Source of the DNA: Lentisphaerota bacterium
GTDB lineage: Bacteria > Verrucomicrobiota > Lentisphaeria > Victivallales > Victivallaceae
Length of the DNA: 64,000 nt
Assembly: GCA_015061605.1 (NCBI GenBank)
Contig: SUWH01000009.1
Coordinates: 1-64,000 of the forward strand
Direction: 5' to 3'
A program made the position numbers and the translations under genes. This document shows, in pieces, positions 57,217-64,000 of this stretch. Within the stretch, counting starts at the first letter, position 1, and every line of letters starts with the position of its first letter. The notes beneath the pieces were generated by a model, which worked only from the letters and a program-made list of their open reading frames with translations, ran no database searches and had not been told where the DNA came from.

Positions 57217-57690
57217 ATGGCAGTAAAAACCAACGCTCTGCGGCTAATCGAAAGTGCCGGGATCGGATTTGACGCATTTGAATACGATATATCCGACGGC
57301 ATGATCGATGCCGTTTCCATCGCCCGCAAGATCGGCCGCTCTTCAGAAGAGGTCTTCAAAACTCTGGTCACCGAAGACCCGCACCACGAACACTTCGTCT
57401 TTGTCATCCCCGCCTGTGCCGAACTGGATCTTAAAAAAGCAGCCAAAGCTGCCGGCAAAAAAAGTATCGACCTTATTCCATCCAAACAACTGCTCGGTTT
57501 GACCGGATATATCCACGGCGGATGCTCTCCGGTCGGAATGAAAAAAGCGTTTCCCACCTTTATCGACGAAACTGCCATCCTCTATGAAACCATCTGTGTT
57601 TCCGGCGGCAGAGTCGGTTTGAATATCGCCATCGCCCCGGAAGATCTTGCCGGAGTTACTGCCGCCGAATTTCTTGATTTGACGAAATAG
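57217..57690 (+). CDS. YbaK/EbsC-type aminoacyl-tRNA deacylase (Cys-tRNA(Pro)-like)
   Basis: TNALRLIESAGIGFDAFEYD...EEVFKTLV...AGKKSIDLIPSKQLLGLTGYIHGGCSPVGMKK. Confidence 0.92.
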   Translation: MAVKTNALRLIESAGIGFDAFEYDISDGMIDAVSIARKIGRSSEEVFKTLVTEDPHHEHFVFVIPACAELDLKKAAKAAGKKSIDLIPSKQLLGLTGYIHGGCSPVGMKKAFPTFIDETAILYETICVSGGRVGLNIAIAPEDLAGVTAAEFLDLTK

Positions 57691-57711
57691 GCGGTTTTTC
57701 CAAGAGGGAGG

Positions 57712-58252
57712 GCGGCGCGCCCTCGTGCGCACTGACTTGAAAAGCCGGGAGCTCGTGAACGGAAGTTCACGTCGTCCCGGCTTTTCTGCGTCATTATCGC
57801 ACGATCATCGCGCCGATTGGAACGGGGGAGGTTGGCGGAACTGCGCTGCGGGAGTTTGCGCCTGTCGCCGGGCTGAAGCCCGGCAGGCGTGAGGTAGTGT
57901 TTGATTCCGCCTGACGGCGGTTGTTTTTTTTATCGCACGATCATCGCGCCGATTGCAGCGGGGGAGGTTGGCGGAACTGCGCTGCGGGAGTTTGCGCCTG
58001 TCGCCGGGCTGAAGCCCGGCAGGCGAGAGGTAGTGTTTGATTCCGCCTGACGGCGGATTTTTTTTAAAGTCCGATCAAGCCCGACCAACGGGAAGGGCGC
58101 GACACCTCGCTGCGGCACGTTTGCCGCCGATCAAGCCCGACCAACGGGGAAGGGCGCGACACCTCGCTGCGGCACGTTTGCCGCCGCCGCTTGCGCGGCT
58201 TATGTTATGTTCCGCCTGTCGTCCGGCTTTCGCCGGACAGGCGGGAGGTATC
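57712..58252. repeat. Modular GC-rich repeat cluster, copies b and c
   Basis: Two copies of the 120-nt module (about 57796-57919 and 57931-58052) followed by two 63-nt units. Confidence 0.9.
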
Positions 58253-58550
58253 CTCCAAAAAAACACAGCTGTCCCATAAAATAAGAAAAACATCCGTTCC
58301 CTCAAATTTTTCAGCAAAAGAAAAATTGAATTTTGAAAAAGTGATTTTGGCAGATTCTGTTTTGCCCAGGCAAAACGTGCGTGCCGTCAGGCCGCACCGA
58401 CATTTTACGCCGTGCTAAAAAAAACGGATGATGCAATCGGCGGATGGATCGTGCGGCAATGTCGTGTTTTGCAAGCAAGAAGAGCGGGGAGCATACTCAC
58501 GTATGTGACCCGCGAGGCGAGCGCAGCAAGGCGCGAGATTGGTCACGAGG

Positions 58551-58580
58551 CGCCGCCGCCCGTTGTTTTTTATGAGATGT
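58551..58580. repeat. Dispersed repeat 3'-tail
   Basis: CGCCGCCGCCCGTTGTTTTTTATGAGATGT; cf. 38551 and 57101. Confidence 0.7.
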
Positions 58581-58600
58581 TTGTGCAAAAAACAAAAAAC

Positions 58601-58629
58601 AAACGCCGGATTTTTCAACTCCGGCGTTT
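58601..58629 (-). terminator. Rho-independent terminator downstream of efp
   Basis: AAACGCCGGA...TCCGGCGTTT stem, T-rich tract on minus strand. Confidence 0.8.
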
Positions 58630-58652
58630 GACATATCAACTGTATCGGCAGC

Positions 58653-59219
58653 TTACTTTTTGCTGACGCGTTCGGCGTAAGTTCCGGTACGGGTGTCGAT
58701 CTTGACGATATCGCCCTGGTTGATGAAAAGCGGGACCTGGATTTCAAATCCGTTGTCGATCTTCGCCGGTTTCATCACGTTGGTGGCAGTATCGCCGCGG
58801 ACACCGGGTTCAGTTTCCATGATCTCTTTTTCGATAAAGGTGGGAAGGCTGATTTCGATGGGTTCGCCGTTGAAAATAACGAAGTTGCAGAGGCTTTCTT
58901 CGATGAGGAAGTAGGCTTTATCGCCGAGTTTTTCCGGAGAAACGCTCAACTCTTCGTAGGTTTCAGGATCGCTGAAAACGAAGTTGTGACCATCGTTGTA
59001 GGAATAGTACATTTCGCGTTCTTCGATATTCGGTTCATCGATCTTATCGGTGGGACGGTAGGTTTTTTCCATACCGGTACCGTTGATCATGTTTTTCATG
59101 CGGCAGCGGTAGAGGGCGGTACCTTTGCCGGGTTTGCAGAATTCAAATTCGGTGATTACCCATGGCACACCGTCGATTTCGATTTTCAGACCCTTCTTCA
59201 AGTCGGAAGCACTGAACAT
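58653..59219 (-). CDS. efp: Elongation factor P
   Basis: SASDLKKGLKIEIDGVPWVITEFEFCKPGKGTALYRCRMKNM...GVRGDTATNVMKPAKIDNGFEIQVPLFINQGDIVKIDTRTGTYAERV. Confidence 0.97.
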   Translation of the reverse strand: MFSASDLKKGLKIEIDGVPWVITEFEFCKPGKGTALYRCRMKNMINGTGMEKTYRPTDKIDEPNIEEREMYYSYNDGHNFVFSDPETYEELSVSPEKLGDKAYFLIEESLCNFVIFNGEPIEISLPTFIEKEIMETEPGVRGDTATNVMKPAKIDNGFEIQVPLFINQGDIVKIDTRTGTYAERVSKK

Positions 59220-59311
59220 TTGTTTTTCTCCATTAAGTTGCTTTTTTTTGAATGTGTAAAATCATTGTCATTTAATATATCACCGCTTTTGGAGTTTTTC
59301 AAGTACGCTTC

Positions 59312-59340
59312 TTGAAAAAGCATTGTTCCGGAGCTATATT
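59312..59340 (+). promoter_or_regulatory. sigma70-like promoter (TTGAAA-N17-TATATT) for acyl-CoA ligase gene
   Basis: direct reading. Confidence 0.6.
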
Positions 59341-59373
59341 ATATTATGAATATGCTAATAAAGGGGACTTGTT

Positions 59374-61014
59374 ATGCCGATCACTGAAATACTGGAAAAG
59401 AATGCCGCTCTGTACGGAAATGATACCGCTCTGGTGGAGATAAATCCGCAGGAGTTGGAAAAACGTCACAACTCCTGGCGTGAATATTCTCTTATTGAAC
59501 CGGGACGTTCCGATGCTTTCCGCTCCGAATTGAGCTGGGCGGAGTTCGACCGCAAAGCCAACCGTCTTGCCAATTTCCTGCTGACCCGCCGGATCAAAAA
59601 AGGTGACAAGGTCGGTATTCTTCTGATGAACTGTCTGGACTGGCTGCCGCTTTACTTCGGTATTTTGAAAAGCGGTGCGATCGCCGTTCCGCTCAACTTC
59701 CGCTACACCGCAGAGGAGATCAAATACTGTCTGGAACTTGCCGATGTCGATTATCTCTTTTTCGGTCCGACCTTTATCGGCCGTATCGAAGCGATCTGCG
59801 ACCGGATGCCCCGGATAAAATCCTTTATCTATGTCGGCTGCGACTGTCCGAGTTTCGCCGAATCATACGCCGATCTGGTTTCATACTGTTCAAGCAAAGC
59901 TCCGTGTGTTCCCTTGAGCGATGAGGATGATGCGGCGATCTACTTTTCCAGTGGCACTACCGGTTTCCCCAAGGCGATCGTCCACCGGCACAAAAGTTTG
60001 ATGCACGCCTGCATCGTGGAACAGAAACACCACGGGCAGACCCGGGATGATGTCTTTCTCTGCATTCCGCCCTTGTACCATACCGGAGCGAAAATGCACT
60101 GGTTCGGCAGCTTTCTCGTCGGCGGCAAGGCGGTTCTTCTGCGCGGCGTAAAGCCCGAATGGATCATCAGTGCCGTCGCCAATGAAAAGTGTTCCATCGT
60201 CTGGCTGCTCGTTCCGTGGGCGCAGGATGTCCTCGATGCCATCGAACGCGGTGACATCAAACTTGATGAATATGATTTATCCCACTGGCGTCTCATGCAT
60301 ATCGGTGCCCAGCCGGTGCCGCCGAGTCTCATCAAACGGTGGAAACAGATTTTCCCGCACCACGACTACGATACCAACTACGGCTTGAGCGAATCCATCG
60401 GACCCGGTGCCGTCCACCTCGGCGTGGAAAATATCGACCACGTCGGAGCTATCGGTGTCGCCGGATACGGCTGGGAAACCGCCATCGTCGATGAAAAACG
60501 CAATCCGCTTCCGCGCGGTGTTGTCGGTGAACTTGCTGTTCGCGGTGCCGGGGTGATGAAGTGTTACTACAAAGATGAAAAAGCCACTAAAGAGGTGCTT
60601 TCAGAAGACGGCTGGCTCTACACCGGAGATATGGCGAGGGAATCCGATGACGGCTTTATCTATCTCGTTGACCGCAAAAAAGATGTCATTATTTCCGGAG
60701 GGGAAAACCTCTATCCCGTGCAGATCGAAGACTTCCTCCGCCGCCATCAGGCGATCAAGGATGTCGCCGTGATCGGTCTGCCGGATGCCCGGCTCGGAGA
60801 GATCGCCGCCGCTGTTATCGAAGTCAAGCCCGGCTTCACTCTGGATGAAAAGGGGGTCGATGAATTCTGTCTCGATCTGCCCCGCTATCAGCGGCCGCGG
60901 AAAATCATTTTTGCTGAAGTTCCGCGCAACCCCACCGGCAAGATCGAGAAACCTAAACTCCGCAAACTTTACGGTGCCGACAAGCTGGTCGCCATGCAGA
61001 ATGAGATAAAATGA
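59374..61014 (+). CDS. AMP-dependent acyl-CoA synthetase/ligase
   Basis: IYFSSGTTGFPKAIVHRHKS, YGLSES, GWLYTGDMARESDDGFIYLVDRKKDVIISGGENLYP, NPTGKIEKPKL. Confidence 0.95.
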   Translation: MPITEILEKNAALYGNDTALVEINPQELEKRHNSWREYSLIEPGRSDAFRSELSWAEFDRKANRLANFLLTRRIKKGDKVGILLMNCLDWLPLYFGILKSGAIAVPLNFRYTAEEIKYCLELADVDYLFFGPTFIGRIEAICDRMPRIKSFIYVGCDCPSFAESYADLVSYCSSKAPCVPLSDEDDAAIYFSSGTTGFPKAIVHRHKSLMHACIVEQKHHGQTRDDVFLCIPPLYHTGAKMHWFGSFLVGGKAVLLRGVKPEWIISAVANEKCSIVWLLVPWAQDVLDAIERGDIKLDEYDLSHWRLMHIGAQPVPPSLIKRWKQIFPHHDYDTNYGLSESIGPGAVHLGVENIDHVGAIGVAGYGWETAIVDEKRNPLPRGVVGELAVRGAGVMKCYYKDEKATKEVLSEDGWLYTGDMARESDDGFIYLVDRKKDVIISGGENLYPVQIEDFLRRHQAIKDVAVIGLPDARLGEIAAAVIEVKPGFTLDEKGVDEFCLDLPRYQRPRKIIFAEVPRNPTGKIEKPKLRKLYGADKLVAMQNEIK

Positions 61015-61895
61015 GTACTGCAAGCAATCATGTCGTACTGCTCGGGGCCGGGGCGATCGGAGTACTTCCGGCAGCTTTGCTGGTCAAAGCGCCGGGCGTT
61101 AAATTGAGTGTTGCTTCCGACGCTGACCGGGCAGCGCGCTACCGGAGAGAGGGGATTTTTCTCAATGATGAAAAACTTCCTTTTGACTATGTTTCTCCGG
61201 AAGAGTTGACCGCCGCTGATCTCGTTCTGGTTGCAACCAAAATGCCGTCTCTTGCAGAAGCTTTGGAAAATGTTGCACCGGCGGTGACGGGAAAGACCGT
61301 CTTTCTGCCGCTTTTGAATGGCATTTCCGCTTACGATGTGATAAAATCCCGCTTTCCGCAGAATCCGGTACTGAAAGGTTTCCACCTCGGTCACGCCAGT
61401 GTCCGCATCGGAAACCGTATTAACCATGACGGGGTCGGTACCATCTACTGCGGCGGAGAAAAATCCGCATTGGATTTTGCGGTCGATATATTGAAATCAG
61501 CCGGAGTCGATGTCGAAGCTCCGGAAAATTTTGAAGTTGCCATGTGGCAGAAATTTATTCTCAATGTCGGTATCAATCAGACCCAGGCTTTTTACCGTGC
61601 CGATTACGGACAGGTGCAGCGCAGTCCGGAGATGCTCCGGTTTGCCTGGGATCTTATGGAAGAAGCGGTCGCCGTCGGCAGAGCCTGCGGGGTTGCACTG
61701 GGGGACGAGGTCATTGAAAGTGCGATGATGGTGATTTGCAAAATGCCGTCAACGGTAAAGACTTCGATGCTTCAGGATGTGGAAAACGGCAGAGTGACTG
61801 AAGTCGATGCCTTTGCCGGAATGGTTTGCCGCCTTGCAGAAAAATTCAATATCGATGTTCCCAAAAACCGTCTGGTTCTGGAAAAAGTCAGATGA
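61011..61895 (+). CDS. Ketopantoate reductase family (ApbA/PanE) protein
   Basis: VVLLGAGAIGVLPAALL; VATKMPSLAEALENVAP; overlaps upstream gene by 4 nt. Confidence 0.88.
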   Translation: MSTASNHVVLLGAGAIGVLPAALLVKAPGVKLSVASDADRAARYRREGIFLNDEKLPFDYVSPEELTAADLVLVATKMPSLAEALENVAPAVTGKTVFLPLLNGISAYDVIKSRFPQNPVLKGFHLGHASVRIGNRINHDGVGTIYCGGEKSALDFAVDILKSAGVDVEAPENFEVAMWQKFILNVGINQTQAFYRADYGQVQRSPEMLRFAWDLMEEAVAVGRACGVALGDEVIESAMMVICKMPSTVKTSMLQDVENGRVTEVDAFAGMVCRLAEKFNIDVPKNRLVLEKVR

Positions 61896-61922
61896 TACTT
61901 TGACTATTTCCGGATTTAAAAA

Positions 61923-62933
61923 TTATTGAATTTTCAATTCGGTTTTCAGTGCCGAATGGAACGCACGTTTTTCATTGACGTTTTTCAGCCAGCGGCGGAT
62001 TTCTTTTTCATAGAGCAGTTCCGGCTGCTGCATCATGGCAATTCCCGGATATCCGGCGAGTTTCGGGATGTAGTCAAAGGTCAGAAGTTTATAATCTTTG
62101 CCGGGGGTGAGTCCATACCCCTGTCCGCAGTTGACGACCGGCAGGGCTATCTCCTGATTCAGAATAAAAATCCCTTTCGGTATCTGCGGAGAACCGAACA
62201 GATTCCGTCCGATTTCCGCAACATCTCCGGTGAAGTCGTCAAACTTTTTACTCAAGCACCAATCGGAACGCAGCCTTGCACCGAATTCAATGGCTGACTC
62301 GTAAAATGACAGGAGCCGTTCCGCAATATACGGCCGCGAAACTGTCGGACGGCGGGAGACAAAAGCAATATCCCGTCCGGCTTCGATCAACAGCCAGGAA
62401 ATCCCTTCGCGGATGCTGGAGCGGGGATCGGTAATGATATGATCAAATCCATCATAATCCCGGTTGAGCAGCAGAACCGGAATATCATGCTTCCGCAATT
62501 TTTCCAACAGTGGAAGCTGAAATACTTTCGGACGGTCAGCGATCACGGCGGTTCCGCTTTGACACAGCAGTTCCAGATTTTCCATGCCGTGTTTTGCCGG
62601 TATCCATTCGATCGATATTTGTAAATTATCCAAATTCAAAGCCGATAAGTCGGATATGTTGTCCGGATTGTTTCCCAAATAAGGGATCAACTTCAATTTT
62701 CTGATTTCTCCCCGTGTCAGGTGATCATTTTGTACATAGGTTCCGCTGCCTTTCATGCCGGACAGCAGCCCATCTCTGACCAATATGGCTATCGCCCGTT
62801 CAACGGTGGTACGGGAACAGTTGAAGCGGCGGCATAATTGACTGCGTGATGGAATTTTTTTACCGACAGGCAGTTTGCCCCGGGTGATTTCGGTACGGAG
62901 AAAATCCTCCACAATAAGTGTTTTTGACAGCAT
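61923..62933 (-). CDS. GntR-type HTH regulator with LacI-like ligand-binding domain
   Basis: PVGKKIPSRSQLCRRFNCSRTTVERAIAILVRDGLLSGMKGSGTYVQ; periplasmic-binding-like C-terminal half. Confidence 0.88.
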   Translation of the reverse strand: MLSKTLIVEDFLRTEITRGKLPVGKKIPSRSQLCRRFNCSRTTVERAIAILVRDGLLSGMKGSGTYVQNDHLTRGEIRKLKLIPYLGNNPDNISDLSALNLDNLQISIEWIPAKHGMENLELLCQSGTAVIADRPKVFQLPLLEKLRKHDIPVLLLNRDYDGFDHIITDPRSSIREGISWLLIEAGRDIAFVSRRPTVSRPYIAERLLSFYESAIEFGARLRSDWCLSKKFDDFTGDVAEIGRNLFGSPQIPKGIFILNQEIALPVVNCGQGYGLTPGKDYKLLTFDYIPKLAGYPGIAMMQQPELLYEKEIRRWLKNVNEKRAFHSALKTELKIQ

Positions 62934-63158
62934 GATGATCTTCCTTGTTCACTTTATTATAAAATAATACAATAATACAACTTTTCAAGCTGTTTTTTAC
63001 TTGAAAAACAATAAAAAACGATATTTTATGTAATACAATAAGTCATCTTTTTTTATATAAACCCTGTTTATTTGCATAGAAAAAAGTATGACTTATGCTA
63101 TATTATCGTCAGAAATTGAAAAAATATCTGCTTTAAATTGCTGTGTAAAGGTGAAAAT

Positions 63159-64000
63159 ATGGAATTTGTAAAATTCGGCATTATCGGGATCGGCAACATG
63201 GGATCTGCTCATGTCAAATCCATTGAAAGTTTATCCAATACCAGATTGACTGCCGTCTGTGACATAAATCCGGCGGCATTTAACCGTATCGCTCCGGAAA
63301 TAAGAGAAAAAATCCAATGTTTCACTGATGCAGAAAGTTTTTTCAAAGAGGCGGATATCGATGCCGTCCTGATCGCTGTCCCGCATTATGACCATCCGGA
63401 TCTGGCAATCAAAGCCTTGAAAGCCGGAAAGCATATCATCGTTGAAAAGCCCATTGCCGTTCATAAAGCCGAAGCCGAACGGCTCATCGCAGAGGGAGCA
63501 AAACATCCGGAACTCAAGCAATCTTTGATGTTCAATCAGCGCACGCTCGCTACTCACATCAAGTTAAAGCAGCTGATCGACAGCGGGGAACTCGGAAAGA
63601 TCCGCCGGGTCAACTGGGTCATTACCAATTGGTTCCGGTCACAGGCCTATTATGATTCCGGGGACTGGCGGGCGAGCTGGCGCGGAGAAGGCGGCGGTGT
63701 TCTGCTTAACCAATGTCCGCATCAGCTGGATTTGTGGCAGTGGCTTTTCGGAATGCCGAAAATGGTTCGTGCCACCGCAAAAATCGGCAAATACCACGAT
63801 ATCGAAGTCGAAGATGAGGTCAATGCCTATATGGAATATGAAAACGGTATGGTCGGCAACTTTATCGCTTCCACCGGGGAAATGCCCGGAGAAAACCGGT
63901 TGGTTATCATCGCCGAACGGGGCAGGCTCACCTTTGAGGGCGGTAAGATCCAGTTTCTCAAAAATGAGATCGAAACTTCAGAGTATATCCGTAGTACCAC
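63159..64000 (+). CDS. Gfo/Idh/MocA-family oxidoreductase (partial, runs off the window)
   Basis: FGIIGIGNMGSAHVKSIES, DIDAVLIAVPHYDHPDLAIKALKAGKHIIVEKPIA, GGGVLLNQCPHQLDLWQWLFG. Confidence 0.95.
   Translation, partial: MEFVKFGIIGIGNMGSAHVKSIESLSNTRLTAVCDINPAAFNRIAPEIREKIQCFTDAESFFKEADIDAVLIAVPHYDHPDLAIKALKAGKHIIVEKPIAVHKAEAERLIAEGAKHPELKQSLMFNQRTLATHIKLKQLIDSGELGKIRRVNWVITNWFRSQAYYDSGDWRASWRGEGGGVLLNQCPHQLDLWQWLFGMPKMVRATAKIGKYHDIEVEDEVNAYMEYENGMVGNFIASTGEMPGENRLVIIAERGRLTFEGGKIQFLKNEIETSEYIRST

Noticed and set aside
55294-57786. Integron attC sites or group II intron domain V as explanation for the covarying hairpins
   Set aside because: No RYYYAAC/GTTRRRY core at the outer ends, no integrase, and no intron domain V consensus or intron-encoded RT
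55350-58252. CRISPR array
   Set aside because: Repeats are variable-length modular units without regular unique spacers; no cas genes seen

Overview
The window looks like a bacterial chromosome segment, plausibly Lentisphaerota/Victivallales-like. That guess rests on a [29 protein letters not shown] pseudopilin, a DUF4838 protein and general style, and is inference only. Three compositional regimes are visible. (1) An AT-rich left island (~1-8.8 kb) carries a restriction-modification locus: an NgoPII-like REase, a C5 methyltransferase fused to a HaeIII-like REase, and a frameshifted HTH control gene. It also carries a GHKL ATPase, HNH nuclease, membrane coiled-coil protein, Nudix protein and a PD-(D/E)XK-like protein. 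(2) A GC-richer core holds housekeeping and metabolic genes (fhs, thrC, tRNA-Met, pdxST with divergent pdxR, thiC with TPP riboswitch, purD, hisF, def, efp, U32 peptidase, efflux operon, DUF4838, acyl-CoA ligase). It is interrupted by AT-richer accessory patches, including an MNT antitoxin with a truncated HEPN partner. (3) A repeat-rich zone (~55.2-58.6 kb) of modular GC-rich palindromic elements surrounds a secreted-nuclease gene. That gene's upstream region contains an elaborate long-range RNA-like fold with a mutually exclusive terminator. The observations most worth a second look are the two unrelated predicted GGCC endonucleases sharing one methyltransferase (one of them fused to it), the switch-like leader at 56.76-56.94 kb, and the covarying hairpin repeats. 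All product calls come from reading translations and motifs; no searches or folding programs were run.
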